Assembly (NCBI RefSeq): GCF_000344805.1
Contig: NC_020453.1
Span: forward strand, 6,791,001-6,855,000
Direction: 5' to 3'
DNA: 64,000 bases
Source of the DNA: Bradyrhizobium oligotrophicum S58
Lineage (GTDB): Bacteria; Pseudomonadota; Alphaproteobacteria; Rhizobiales; Xanthobacteraceae
Position numbers and translations under genes: made by a program. Of the stretch, positions 1-9,098 are shown piece by piece (the first letter of the stretch is position 1; each line of letters starts with the position of its first letter). The notes below the pieces were generated by a model that worked only from the letters and a program-made list of their open reading frames with translations, ran no database searches and was not told the origin of the DNA.

Positions 1-399
1 CCTGCGCAACAGGTCTTGCGGCACGATGGTGTCGATCGCATTTCTTGCCTCCGCCGGGAGGACGATGTCGCGGCGAAAGACGCTCTGCTCCGGCAACCGC
101 AGTCCGAGCTCGACGTCGGCCCGATCGAGGCCGTGACGCTTTACGAGCGCCGCCATTGCGGTCGTCACGGACTCCTCTGGCGATGTCTCGGAAATGTCCA
201 TTCCGATCCGAGGATCGCTCAGCCGAAGCCTGCAGCCGGTCGCGCCGAGATCGACCACGACCCGCGGCCTTCCTGTGGCCAGAACGGCGGCAATCCGCTG
301 CGGCAGCAGATTCGCCAACTCCGCGCACCACCATCTGATGGCCGACCGCACCAGCTCGCGTGGACGCATCGCCCCTGCCGTCGTCAGCAGTGATCCCAT
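1..399 (-). CDS. gspL: GspL-like type II secretion protein, N-terminal part, cut by left edge
   Basis: The frame is open from an ATG at 399 to the window edge, giving 133 residues with the C-terminus missing. It starts about 37 bp after the gspE stop. The N-terminus has an amphipathic RWWCAELANLLP segment and then a region resembling the actin-like cytoplasmic fold of GspL/PilM-type proteins (VVVDLGATGCRLRL). A later stretch, FRRDIVLPAEARNAID, resembles the LP-containing segment of fused GspL/PilN proteins of rhizobia. GspL normally links the GspE ATPase to the inner-membrane platform. Its place directly after gspE fits that role. Identification rests on motif resemblance plus operon position; the membrane and periplasmic parts are outside the window. 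Confidence 0.75.
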   Translation of the reverse strand, partial: MGSLLTTAGAMRPRELVRSAIRWWCAELANLLPQRIAAVLATGRPRVVVDLGATGCRLRLSDPRIGMDISETSPEESVTTAMAALVKRHGLDRADVELGLRLPEQSVFRRDIVLPAEARNAIDTIVPQDLLRR

Positions 400-435
400 G
401 TCACTGTTCTCCCGCAGCCGTAGTCATCGGTGCCA

Positions 436-2226
436 TCATCCCATCCGCGTCGCGCGCAGGACCTCGTCGATCGTCGTCTCGCCGCGCCAGACCTTTCGAA
501 CGCCCATCTCATACATGCTCTGCATGCCGCGCTCGCGTGCCGCACGCTCGATCGCCGCATCCGCCGCCCTCGCCAGGATCAGGCTTTGACAGGCGTCGTC
601 GATGACCAGCATCTCCGCGATGGTTGAGCGGCCGGAAAAGCCGGCATGGCCGCAATCCGCGCAGCCCTGTGGTTGACGAATGTCTGGATCTCCAAGCGAT
701 TCAAGGTCGGTAACGGACCGCTCGAAGCTCTCCGCCCAATAGGTCGCCTGCGGATGCTCACAGGAACAACGGGAGCAGAGCTTGCGCACCAGGCGCTGCG
801 CGATCACGCCCTTCAGCGTCGATGCCAGCAGATAGTTCTCGACGCCGATGTCGATCAGGCGCGTGATGGCGGACGCCGCGTTGTTGGTGTGGAGCGTCGA
901 GAGCACGAGATGTCCGGTCAAGGATGCCTGAATGGCGATGCGCGCCGTCTCGAGATCGCGGATTTCGCCGATCATGATGATGTCCGGATCCTGCCGAAGC
1001 ATCGAGCGCAGCGCGTGCGGAAACGTCAGCCCGATGTCCGACTGGACCTGGACCTGATTGATCCCCGGCATCTGGTACTCGATCGGATCCTCCACCGAGA
1101 AGATCTTGCGCTCGGTGTTGTTCAGCGCCTTTAGCGCCGTATACAAGGTGGTCGTCTTGCCGCTGCCGGTTGGCCCCGTCACCAGAATGATGCCGTTGGG
1201 CTGCTGCAGCAGGGCGTGCAGCGTGGCGATGTGCTCGTCCGAGAACCCTAGCTCGGCGAAGTCCAGGCTCACGCGATTGCGGTCCAGCACGCGCAGCACG
1301 ACGCTTTCGCCGAAGGCCGTCGGAATTGTCGAGACGCGGAAGTCGATGTCGATGCCTCGAACGGCGATCTTGATGCGTCCGTCCTGGGGCAGCCGGCGCT
1401 CGGCAATGTCGAGCTTCGACATGATCTTGACGCGCGACGTGATCGCCGCCCGCAGATCCGCCGAGAGCACCTGAACCGAACGCAACACGCCGTCGATGCG
1501 GTAGCGCACCAGCACCTGATCCACGTTCGGCTCGATGTGAATGTCGGATGCGCGCGCCTCGACCGCATTGGCGATGATCTGGTTGACCAGGCGGATGATC
1601 GGCGCCTCGCTCGCCAGATCACGCAGCCGCTGGACATCGGCCTCATTGGCTTCCATGCCGCCGGCAATGCGGCTCTCGTCATGGCTCGTGTGGACCGGAT
1701 AGAGCGCGCCGCACGCCTTGTCGAACTCTGCCGCCGTAAACAGCCGCATATCGACCGACAGCCCTGTCAGGAATGCCAGCGCCCGGACCGGATCGTGGTT
1801 GAACGGATCCGTCACGCCGACGGACAGCCGGCCGTCGTGGCTTCCGAGCGGCAGCACCCGGTTGTGACGCACGAACTCCGCTTCGACCAGTTGGGGCAAG
1901 ACGGGCCCGGACGGGACCTCGTCGGCATGCACCAGATCGATAGCCAGAAACTTCGCAAGCGCCGCAACGAGACCTGTCTCCGGCACCAGCCCGAGCTTGG
2001 TCAGGACGGTGTCCAGCCGGTCGCCGGTCGTCTGCGACGCCCGGCCAGCCCGGTCGAGACTCATACGATCGAGGATGTTCTCCGCCAGCAGGAATTCGCC
2101 GAACCGTCGCAGCAGCTCGGCCCTGTCGGTCTCGAACACCAGATGGCACGGCGACGCGCGCGGCGCGCGGACGCCTGCAGCAGCGACAGGGTCTTGGAGA
2201 GTCATCGCCATCGCGTGTTCCGTCAT
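436..2226 (-). CDS. gspE: GspE, type II secretion assembly ATPase
   Basis: This is the cytoplasmic hexameric ATPase that powers pseudopilus assembly. The chosen ATG at 2226 overlaps the gspK stop as ATGA and gives 596 aa; an in-frame start 24 bp upstream would add eight residues. An N1E-like domain occupies roughly the first 180 residues. The catalytic core follows, with Walker A GPTGSGKTTTLY near residue 351, an Asp box and Walker B region (IIMIGEIRDLET), and a His box (GHLVLSTLHTNN). A tetracysteine zinc-binding element near the C-terminus has CSRC and, later, CADC. Length and motif order are normal for GspE/PulE. It is translationally coupled to gspK and followed by gspL. Confidence 0.97.
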   Translation of the reverse strand: MTEHAMAMTLQDPVAAAGVRAPRASPCHLVFETDRAELLRRFGEFLLAENILDRMSLDRAGRASQTTGDRLDTVLTKLGLVPETGLVAALAKFLAIDLVHADEVPSGPVLPQLVEAEFVRHNRVLPLGSHDGRLSVGVTDPFNHDPVRALAFLTGLSVDMRLFTAAEFDKACGALYPVHTSHDESRIAGGMEANEADVQRLRDLASEAPIIRLVNQIIANAVEARASDIHIEPNVDQVLVRYRIDGVLRSVQVLSADLRAAITSRVKIMSKLDIAERRLPQDGRIKIAVRGIDIDFRVSTIPTAFGESVVLRVLDRNRVSLDFAELGFSDEHIATLHALLQQPNGIILVTGPTGSGKTTTLYTALKALNNTERKIFSVEDPIEYQMPGINQVQVQSDIGLTFPHALRSMLRQDPDIIMIGEIRDLETARIAIQASLTGHLVLSTLHTNNAASAITRLIDIGVENYLLASTLKGVIAQRLVRKLCSRCSCEHPQATYWAESFERSVTDLESLGDPDIRQPQGCADCGHAGFSGRSTIAEMLVIDDACQSLILARAADAAIERAARERGMQSMYEMGVRKVWRGETTIDEVLRATRMG

Positions 2227-3056
2227 CTCGTTGTCCAGCTCAGCACCCAATAGGGTTGCTGCGGGTTCTCGGTCAGACGAATCGCAACGTCGCCCTCGAC
2301 CATGCGGGACGCAAAGGTGAACTCCGTTCTAATCGTGAAGGCGCGGCCGCGCAGAACGGTCATCGGATTGCCTTCGACCAGGCCGGAGTTGGCACGTCCG
2401 CCGTCACGCGCGGCGATGGCCGCCTCGGCGCTCTGCGCCGACATTCCCGGCAGCACGCGCAGAACCTCGCGCGGCGCGAGCTGCGGATCGACGAACTGCC
2501 GTCCCGAATGGACCGTCAGCGCCGGTGCAATCCGTTCAAAGATCGCGGGCGTCATATCCATCACCAGCAACAGCTCACCCACGCTCTGGAACGGACCGTT
2601 GCGCGGATGGTAGGCGGCATTGCGCGAGGCGTAGTCGCGGTCCTTGGCGCCGTTCAGGTGCTTCAGTGAGGTGGCCGTTCGCCAATCGACGATCTTGTCG
2701 GTCAAGCTGCCGGCAGCCTGCACGTCCAGCCCCGCGGACTGCAGCAGGCTGCTCAGCATGGCCTCGTCGGTTTGGTTGAGGTCGATCCGTCCCAGCTCAT
2801 CTTGAACCCTGATGCCGATCTGCGTGCCGTTGAAATCGATTTTGTTGAGGCTGCCGTCGGCTCGCCAGCGGCGCTCCGCATTCGTTTCGAGCAGGCCATC
2901 GATGGCGGCGTTGACGCCGGCTTCGACGAGCGTGTTGAGACCGGCCTGCTCGATGCCGTTGTGAGCAAGGCTGTACGAGACGCTGCCCGACCACGACAGC
3001 GACAGCGACAGGACCGTCAGCAGTGTGAGACCCCAGAGCACCGACACGAGCGGCAT
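2223..3056 (-). CDS. gspK: GspK, minor pseudopilin of the type II secretion tip
   Basis: The 277-aa product has one N-terminal hydrophobic helix (LVSVLWGLTLLTVLSLSLSW) followed by the large globular domain typical of GspK, including the conserved DELGRIDLNQ region and a helix-hairpin-helix-like part. GspK caps the pseudopilus with GspI and GspJ. An AGAGAGGAAGG ribosome-binding site lies just before the ATG, which supports this start. Oddly, this start leaves almost no positively charged leader and no Gly before the mature segment, unlike the other pseudopilins here. The true start may be a non-ATG codon further upstream, or the leader is reduced. The stop overlaps gspE. Confidence 0.9.
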   Translation of the reverse strand: MPLVSVLWGLTLLTVLSLSLSWSGSVSYSLAHNGIEQAGLNTLVEAGVNAAIDGLLETNAERRWRADGSLNKIDFNGTQIGIRVQDELGRIDLNQTDEAMLSSLLQSAGLDVQAAGSLTDKIVDWRTATSLKHLNGAKDRDYASRNAAYHPRNGPFQSVGELLLVMDMTPAIFERIAPALTVHSGRQFVDPQLAPREVLRVLPGMSAQSAEAAIAARDGGRANSGLVEGNPMTVLRGRAFTIRTEFTFASRMVEGDVAIRLTENPQQPYWVLSWTTR

Positions 3057-3073
3057 GTCGTCCTTCCTCTCTG

Positions 3074-3754
3074 CTAGCGCCCGCGGCAGCGCATCGTGAG
3101 CGCGTCATAGACGCAAGCCACGTCCGCCTGCACGCGCGGCGCGATCACCAGCTCCGGCCAGTTGCGTCCGTCGCCGGGACGCATGAGGACGCGAAGGCGG
3201 ATCAGGCCTGGACTATCGGTCTGCTCCTGCCAGTGGTTGCTCCACGCTGCATTGTCGCTCCCCGTCCCTCGCCCCGCATAGCTGAATTCGACCCGGTCAA
3301 TGTTCGACACCAGCAGAGTCCGCTCCGGATTCTGCGGCACGGCCAATTCGGGGCGCGCCTGCAGCACGAGGTCGACCCGATCGCGCTGGCGATCCGCGAA
3401 CAGCTTGAAGCGGAACCGGCCCGCGCCGCCGGAGACGGCCGGCGCATCGCTCAGGAATTCGAGGCTCTCGGCCTGGCCATCGAAATCGATCCGGTGCTGG
3501 GCTGCACCCTCACCCAGCACCATCGGATACAGATTGCCGATCAGCCGCCGCAGCACATCCTGGGCCGCGAGCTCGCGCTGAAACGCCTCGGCGCGCGCGC
3601 TGCCGCTACGCCAAGCCTGCAGGCCGAACTTGACGTTGTCGAACAGCAGGACGGCGAGCAGGCTGAACAGTGCGAGCGCAACCAGGACCTCGACCAGGGT
3701 GAAGCCCGCGCTGCCGTTATTCCGTTCGACTGCTTCCGACGAGGTCATCGACAC
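3074..3754 (-). CDS. gspJ: GspJ, minor pseudopilin
   Basis: A 226-aa product with a class III prepilin signal: a polar leader of about 17 residues, a cleavage site at SAG|FTLVEVLVAL with Glu at mature position 5, and a 20-residue hydrophobic helix. The C-terminal domain is larger than in GspG/H/I and has the RFRFKLF...DRVDLVLQ pattern of GspJ. GspJ bridges GspI and GspK at the pseudopilus tip. It lies 3 bp after gspI and 17 bp before gspK, in the expected I-J-K block. Confidence 0.93.
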   Translation of the reverse strand: MSMTSSEAVERNNGSAGFTLVEVLVALALFSLLAVLLFDNVKFGLQAWRSGSARAEAFQRELAAQDVLRRLIGNLYPMVLGEGAAQHRIDFDGQAESLEFLSDAPAVSGGAGRFRFKLFADRQRDRVDLVLQARPELAVPQNPERTLLVSNIDRVEFSYAGRGTGSDNAAWSNHWQEQTDSPGLIRLRVLMRPGDGRNWPELVIAPRVQADVACVYDALTMRCRGR

Positions 3755-3757
3755 TGC

Positions 3758-4180
3758 TCACTGCGACTTGGCGGCTCTGGGTCCGAGACGAAGCGTCGAG
3801 AGTGCAAAGGAGCGTGGGTCCTGCCCCTCCTGCCAGCCGATCTGGACGGAGACCTGGTACAGCTCGACCGGCCGCGCATCGCCGCCCTTCTCCGGACGAT
3901 AGGGCTGCACCTCGAGGTGCCACCGATAGCCGCTCGCCTCGGTGCCGTCGCGCGCCTCGGTGCGCAGAGGAATGACGGTGCCGACCTGCGCCAAGACCGA
4001 TTGTGCCAGCGACACGGCGCCTGCCAGACGTTCGGCCATTCCCGTCCGCGTCAGCCCTGTCGACAATAGGCTCATCACCAGGGTGAGACCGAGCGACAGC
4101 ATGGCCAGCGCGACGATGACCTCCACCAGGGTGAAGCCAGCCTCGTCCTCGTCGGTCATGGCTGCTGCAGCGGCTGTCAC
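3758..4180 (-). CDS. gspI: GspI, minor pseudopilin
   Basis: A 140-aa product with an acidic leader ending DEDEAG|FTLVEVIVALAML, so prepilin peptidase cleavage after Gly and Glu at +5 are intact. The short C-terminal domain has the pattern usual for GspI (YRWHLEVQPYRPE...VELYQVSVQIGW). It starts inside the last codons of gspG (overlap 4177-4180, ATGA), showing tight coupling. GspI is the core of the tip complex that recruits GspJ and GspK. No prepilin peptidase gene (gspO) is in the window. Confidence 0.93.
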   Translation of the reverse strand: MTAAAAAMTDEDEAGFTLVEVIVALAMLSLGLTLVMSLLSTGLTRTGMAERLAGAVSLAQSVLAQVGTVIPLRTEARDGTEASGYRWHLEVQPYRPEKGGDARPVELYQVSVQIGWQEGQDPRSFALSTLRLGPRAAKSQ

Positions 4181-4686
4181 GGCTGCCAGCTCGTCACATT
4201 GGCGTTGGCAGAGGCCTCGTCCTCACGCCCCTCGGGCCCGAGCGAGACGATGTCATAAGCGCCATGCTGCCCCGGGAATTTGTAGACATAGGGTCGCCCC
4301 CACGGATCGTTCGGAACCAAGGTGCCGCTCAGATAGGGGCCGTTCCAGCTAACTGCCGCGGCAGGCTTCTGGACCAGTGCGCCGAGTCCCTCGGCTGCAG
4401 TCGGATAGCGGCCATTATCGAGATGATAGAGGTCGAGCGCCGACGACAGGCTGCGGATCTGGATCCGCGCCGTCTTGAGCTTGGAGTCGGAGAGATAGCT
4501 CAGCACGCGCGGTCCGACCAATCCCATGATGAGGCCGATGATGGTGATGACGACCAGCATTTCGACCAGGGTGAACCCCGCCTCACCTTGGCTGCCGCGG
4601 CGCAGTCGTCGCCGCCCGCGCCACCTCGCGACACGATACGTCACGACGTCCCTGATCCCCGCCCACCCCAGCATCATCGCCTCCAT
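4177..4686 (-). CDS. gspG: GspG, major pseudopilin
   Basis: The main subunit of the type II pseudopilus. The 169-aa frame has a long basic leader (about 37 residues, rich in Arg) ending GEAG|FTLVEMLVVITIIGL, then the conserved GPRVLSYLSDSKLKTARIQI region, the LDLYHLDNGRYPT segment and a C-terminal DPWGRPYVYKFPGQHG motif diagnostic of GspG. The leader is longer than usual, so a downstream start is possible, but any start keeps the cleavage site. It sits between gspH and gspI, 4 bp after the gspH stop. Confidence 0.96.
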   Translation of the reverse strand: MEAMMLGWAGIRDVVTYRVARWRGRRRLRRGSQGEAGFTLVEMLVVITIIGLIMGLVGPRVLSYLSDSKLKTARIQIRSLSSALDLYHLDNGRYPTAAEGLGALVQKPAAAVSWNGPYLSGTLVPNDPWGRPYVYKFPGQHGAYDIVSLGPEGREDEASANANVTSWQP

Positions 4687-4690
4687 CCCC

Positions 4691-5161
4691 TCAACATGCC
4701 GCCGCCGTGCGCACCGTCCCCGTCAGCCACTCGACGCAGAGCCGCACCTCGCGTCCGCCGAGCCCCAGGCTCAGATCGCCGCCGGTCGACGAGCCGTCCG
4801 GAAAGAAACGGAAACCGCCCACCGCCGGCCCCGACTGCGTCGCCGCCGCATAGGTCAGCTTCGCCTGGATGTCCGGTGCGAACGATCGCAGCTTCACTGC
4901 ATCCGAGCCGAAGGTGCGGCGGTCGACATCGACGCTCAAGGTCATCATCCGGTTCTGCACAATCGCCGCGGCACGCGTGGCGCGCAGCGCTGAGGCAATC
5001 TCGCCGGTCGCCGCATCCAGGCTCACAGCGACGGCGCCGCGCGACAGCAGCGGCACCGCCGCGGTCGCTGCGAGCGCCAGGATCACCAGCACGGCCAGCA
5101 TCTCGACCAGCGTGAAGCCTGCGCTCGTCTCCTCCGGCCAATGTGTCGTCAGCGCGCTCAT
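4691..5161 (-). CDS. gspH: GspH, minor pseudopilin
   Basis: A 156-aa pseudopilin with leader MSALTTHWPEETSAG and mature start FTLVEMLAVLVILALA (Glu at +5). The C-terminal beta-rich domain holds FRFFPDGSSTGGDLSLGLGG, the Gly-rich strand pattern of GspH/FimT-like proteins. The start ATG overlaps the gspF stop (5158-5161). It is small, as usual for GspH, and precedes gspG. A reading frame covering the same bases in a different register is a shadow. Confidence 0.92.
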   Translation of the reverse strand: MSALTTHWPEETSAGFTLVEMLAVLVILALAATAAVPLLSRGAVAVSLDAATGEIASALRATRAAAIVQNRMMTLSVDVDRRTFGSDAVKLRSFAPDIQAKLTYAAATQSGPAVGGFRFFPDGSSTGGDLSLGLGGREVRLCVEWLTGTVRTAAAC

Positions 5162-6378
5162 CGCCCGGCCAGATCGTTGATGCTGAGCACCGCATTCATC
5201 ACGGGCATGATCAGCGCGCCGATGATGACGGCGATACCGACCGTCATCGCCGGCGTCAGCGCCGCCATGAAGCGGTCGACACGGGTCTGCAGCTGCTTCT
5301 CCAGCATCTGCGCGACGCGCAGCAGCATGCGGTCGAGCTTGCCGGCCTCCTCGCCGACCGCGATCATCTGCAGCGCCACAGCCGGCAGCGCGACGAAGTC
5401 GCGCAACGCCCGGTGCAGCGCCGTGCCCTGTTGCACGGCCTCAATCGCCTGGTCCATGCCGGCCCGCAGATGGCGGTTGCCGACGACCTCGCTTGCCGAT
5501 TTCGTTGCCGATATCAGCGGCACGCCGGCCATCAGCATGGTGCCGAGCGTGCGGGCGAACCGCGCGGTGTCCTGCTGCAGCAGGAAGCCGCCGAGCAGCG
5601 GCAGCCGCAAGGCGAGCCGGTCGAGCCGCCGACGGCGATCGGCATCGGCCATGGCAAATGCAAGCGCAGCACCGAGCAGCGCGATCGCCGCCAGGGTGGC
5701 GATCACGATCTCGAGCCAGTGTGCCTTCAACGCCAGCATGATCTGGATCGTCAGCGGCACGGGCTTGCCGCTCTGGGTGAAGATCGGCGCCATCGACGGG
5801 ATCACGCCGCCGACGATGATCGCCAGCGTGGCGAGGCTGAGCACGATCAGCATCGACGGGTAGATCAGCGCCGACTGGACGCGCGCCCGGATCTCCGCCC
5901 GCCGCTCCAAGAGTTCGGCGAGCTCGACCAGCACCTGGGCGAGCCGCCCACCGGTCTCGCCGGCGCGCACGACAGCGATATAATCGGCGGGAAAGACGCG
6001 CGGCTGGCCCTGCATCGCCTCCGACAGCGGCCGGCCGTTGAGCACGTCGGCGAGCAGCGCCTCCACCAGCGTCCGCAGCCGCGGCGCGGACGCCTGCGTC
6101 TGCACGATGCGCAGCGCGTCGTCCATCGGGATGTCGGCGGCGCAGAGCGTGGAGAACTCGCGCGTGAACGCCAGCAAATCGCCGCGGTCGGAGCCGCCAC
6201 TGAGCGAGATCTCGCGGTTCCACCATTTGGTGCCGTCGCTGTCCGCAGCGCGCATCTGGAACGGCGACAGGCCCTGCGCCCATAGCGCCGCATCCGCAGC
6301 CGCCACTGATGCAGCCTCGATCGTCCCCTCCGCGAAGGAGCCGTCGGTGCTATAGGCGCGGTAGCGGAAGCGCGGCAT
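5158..6378 (-). CDS. gspF: GspF, inner-membrane platform protein of type II secretion
   Basis: A 406-aa polytopic protein starting MPRFRYRAYSTDG. The open frame continues upstream for about 250 more codons inside gspD, but the ATG at 6378 overlaps the gspD stop (TGATG) and begins the canonical GspF N-terminus, so the longer version is rejected. Two repeated GspF domains are visible, each with the LLRVAQMLEKQ/LAQVLVELAELLE type helix. Three transmembrane helices are visible, including LALIVLSLATLAIIVGGVIP-like and C-terminal AVIIGALIMPVMNAVL segments. GspF contacts GspE and GspL and anchors pseudopilus assembly. Confidence 0.95.
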   Translation of the reverse strand: MPRFRYRAYSTDGSFAEGTIEAASVAAADAALWAQGLSPFQMRAADSDGTKWWNREISLSGGSDRGDLLAFTREFSTLCAADIPMDDALRIVQTQASAPRLRTLVEALLADVLNGRPLSEAMQGQPRVFPADYIAVVRAGETGGRLAQVLVELAELLERRAEIRARVQSALIYPSMLIVLSLATLAIIVGGVIPSMAPIFTQSGKPVPLTIQIMLALKAHWLEIVIATLAAIALLGAALAFAMADADRRRRLDRLALRLPLLGGFLLQQDTARFARTLGTMLMAGVPLISATKSASEVVGNRHLRAGMDQAIEAVQQGTALHRALRDFVALPAVALQMIAVGEEAGKLDRMLLRVAQMLEKQLQTRVDRFMAALTPAMTVGIAVIIGALIMPVMNAVLSINDLAGR

Positions 6379-8678
6379 CAGTCCAAAATCCTGCGGCCGG
6401 TGTCCTCGGCGCGGCGCCGCACAGGCGGGCGGCGATGCGGCCCCTCGATCGCTATGTAGCGGCGATATTCCTCGGTGACGTTGCGCGCCTCGTCGAGGCT
6501 GCGCATCACATGCGGCCGGATCAGGATGATCAGCTCGGTCTTGCCGATCACGTTGTCGCGGCTGCCGGCGAAATTGCCGACGAAGGGAATGTCGCCGATG
6601 ATCGGCAGCTGGCTGCGGCCGGTGGTGCGGCCCTCCTGGATCAACCCACCCAGCACCAGCGCATCGCCGTCGTTCACGACCACCGATGTCCTGATCCTGC
6701 GCTGCCGGATGGTTGGCGAATCGATATTCGAGGATGTGGTCGGCGCCACGCTCGACACCTCCTGCTCGATGTCGAGCAGCACCCGTCCGCTCTCGTTGAT
6801 GCGCGGGATGATCGAGAGGATCACGCCCGTGTCCTTGTAGCTGACGGAATTGACGATCGGCGCACCCGTCGTCAGGGTCGAGGTCGCCGACTGCGTCGTG
6901 ATCGGCACCTGATCGCCGATCTGCAGCACCGCTGGCTTGTTGTCCATCACGGTCAGCGACGGCGAGGAGACGATGTTGACGTTGGTGATCTGGTTCAGCG
7001 TGTCGATGGTCGTGGCAATGTTCGCCGCGGTCAGCGCATAGGAGAAGCCGGGGAACACCGAGCTGACCGCGCCGGAGGCCGCTTCCGTCAGGGTGAATTT
7101 CGAGCTGTTCTTGCGCATGTACCATTGCACGCCGAAGCGCAGATCGTCGTTCAAGGTGACCTCGGCGATGGTCGCCTCGATCAGCACCTGGTTCGGCATC
7201 TGGTCCAGCCGCTCGATCACCTGCAGTACGCGCTTGTAGTCAGCGTTGGCTGCCTCGATCAGGATCGCGTTCTTGGCCTCGTCGGCGACGATGCGCAGCC
7301 GCGGCCCATCCGCATCAGTGTCGCGGCCTGACGACGGAGCAGACGTTGCCGCAGCCGGCATGACGCTCGGGGCCGAGGTGGCCGGCGCCGAATTCCGCAT
7401 TCCGCCGAAGCCACTGCCGGCCGAACCAAGCCCGCCAGTGAAGCCCGACGACGATGATCCGGACGACAGCCCGCCGCCGGACTGCGACGGTTGCGACTGC
7501 ACGCTCGCCTCCTGATAGTTCGGCGCCACGGTGCGCCGCGCCGATGTCGTCTGCGTGTCCGCGGGGAACATTGACTGCAGCACGTCGACCAGCTCCTGCG
7601 CCCGCCGGTTCTGCACGGCGTAGGTGAAGAGCTGCTTCTCGCTGCCTTGCGCCTGCGCGTCGAGCTTGCGGATCCAGGTCTCGGCGCGGCGCAGATACTG
7701 GACCTGCGGCGAGATCACCAGGATCGAGCGCAGCCGCTTGTTGGGCACGAACTGCACCATGCCGGCCATTGGCCCGTCGCGATCTGAGGCAAACACGCTC
7801 TTAAGCTCGGTCGCGATCGCGTCGGGCGCCGAAGTTTTCACCGGGATCAGCGCGAACGACATGCCCTTCATCGTGTCGACGTCAAACAGCGCGATCGCGT
7901 CCATCATCGCCGCGATCTCCTGGCGATTGCCGGACAGCGTGATCAGGTTGCGCGCATCATCCACCCGCACCACACCGCCGCGCGGCGCGATCGGCTCGAC
8001 CACACGCCGGATCTCCGACGCGGAGACATATTTCAGCTGCACCACCTGCAGCCCGTTGCCGACCATCTCGCCGCCGTCAGCCACGTCATCCGTGCGATAC
8101 GCGCCCGACACCGCCGTCTGGTCCGCCGCCACGATGCGATAGATGCCGCGATTGTTGACCACGGCCGCATTGTTGGCCCGCAGCGCCGCCTGGAACAGAT
8201 CGACGACCGCCGCCCGCGCCACCGGCTTCGGCGTCTGAATCGTGACCCGCCCCTCGATCCCCGGATCGACCGTGTATTTGACCCCGAGAATGTCCCCCAG
8301 CACCGTCTTCGCCGCCTGCGGCGCCGGGACGTTGACGAGATTGATGGTGACGCCGTCGGCGACATCCTCCGTGCCGCGCTGCACGGCGCCCGTCGGTGGC
8401 TCACCGACGAACCGCCCGGTGCCCTCGACCATCGTCGCCGGCCCGCCCTTGTTGTCGTCGAGAAGCGGCGAGCCGGACAGCCTGCCCGGCGAACGCGCAC
8501 TCCCCGCAGGCGTCCGCATCGCGGCTTGCGCCTGCGCTGTCGCTCCGGCGTCCGCAGCACTCGTGCTCCAAGCGAAGGACGACGTGCCCTCCTCCATGGT
8601 CTGGCACGCCGACACCGCCAGAGCGACGGGGAGCGCCATCAACCCAATTCTGCGAACCCCGCCCCGCAACGCAATCAC
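6378..8678 (-). CDS. gspD: GspD, outer-membrane secretin
   Basis: A 766-aa secretin and first gene of the operon. The N-terminus has a signal peptide ending VSAC followed by Gln, matching a lipobox, so the secretin may be a lipoprotein. N0 and three N-domains follow (VTINLVNVPAPQAAKTVLGD, then repeated VQLKYVSASEIRRVV-type modules). A Gly/Ser-rich linker lies near residues 385-440. The C-terminal secretin barrel has VLIEATIAEVTLNDDLRFGV, a VPITTQSATST region, and GGLIQEGRTT...VPFVGNFAG near the end. It forms the outer-membrane channel. No gspC precedes it, and no pilotin gene is seen. Confidence 0.96.
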   Translation of the reverse strand: MIALRGGVRRIGLMALPVALAVSACQTMEEGTSSFAWSTSAADAGATAQAQAAMRTPAGSARSPGRLSGSPLLDDNKGGPATMVEGTGRFVGEPPTGAVQRGTEDVADGVTINLVNVPAPQAAKTVLGDILGVKYTVDPGIEGRVTIQTPKPVARAAVVDLFQAALRANNAAVVNNRGIYRIVAADQTAVSGAYRTDDVADGGEMVGNGLQVVQLKYVSASEIRRVVEPIAPRGGVVRVDDARNLITLSGNRQEIAAMMDAIALFDVDTMKGMSFALIPVKTSAPDAIATELKSVFASDRDGPMAGMVQFVPNKRLRSILVISPQVQYLRRAETWIRKLDAQAQGSEKQLFTYAVQNRRAQELVDVLQSMFPADTQTTSARRTVAPNYQEASVQSQPSQSGGGLSSGSSSSGFTGGLGSAGSGFGGMRNSAPATSAPSVMPAAATSAPSSGRDTDADGPRLRIVADEAKNAILIEAANADYKRVLQVIERLDQMPNQVLIEATIAEVTLNDDLRFGVQWYMRKNSSKFTLTEAASGAVSSVFPGFSYALTAANIATTIDTLNQITNVNIVSSPSLTVMDNKPAVLQIGDQVPITTQSATSTLTTGAPIVNSVSYKDTGVILSIIPRINESGRVLLDIEQEVSSVAPTTSSNIDSPTIRQRRIRTSVVVNDGDALVLGGLIQEGRTTGRSQLPIIGDIPFVGNFAGSRDNVIGKTELIILIRPHVMRSLDEARNVTEEYRRYIAIEGPHRRPPVRRRAEDTGRRILD

Positions 8679-9098
8679 CCCGACTTCGAGCAGGTTGGCT
8701 GCTCAACGACTAACAACTGCAGTCTAAGTGCTTTCGATCGCGAGTGATATTGATTGCTGGATGTGCGATGGAGTCATGCACACACTTTTAGACACTTTTC
8801 CCAGAACAGTCGTTCTGCGCAATCAAGCAACAGATTCAGTTCGCGCCGATTTCGAGCGCTATTCGATCACGGTAGCTGGAGTCGTACACCCGCGACGTCC
8901 ACGATCTGGGCTGCTCTAGAGTCCCTGCTGGGACGGGCGAGACCGGGGCTTCGCTATCGCATCTTCGCCGTGCAGCGAGATCTTGTTACCGCTCAATGTG
9001 TCGGACAAACATCGTCGGAAGAGTGCCCCCGATTGCGCCACCCAGGCGCTCAACCAGTTTGCCCGCAAGCCAACCTGCAGCAGCGAACGGCTCTCGTC
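8679..9098. other. Intergenic stretch upstream of gspD, downstream of the RTX gene
   Basis: About 420 bases hold no convincing gene; the short frames here have no recognisable product. It must hold the promoter and leader of the gsp operon, read to the left from about 8680, and the transcription stop of the RTX gene, read into it from 9099. I could not assign a clear promoter or a strong hairpin-plus-T terminator by eye. Confidence 0.5.

Noticed and set aside
6379..7125. The upstream extension of the gspF frame by about 250 codons.
   Set aside because: It lies wholly within gspD in another register, and the GspF N-terminus begins at an ATG that overlaps the gspD stop.
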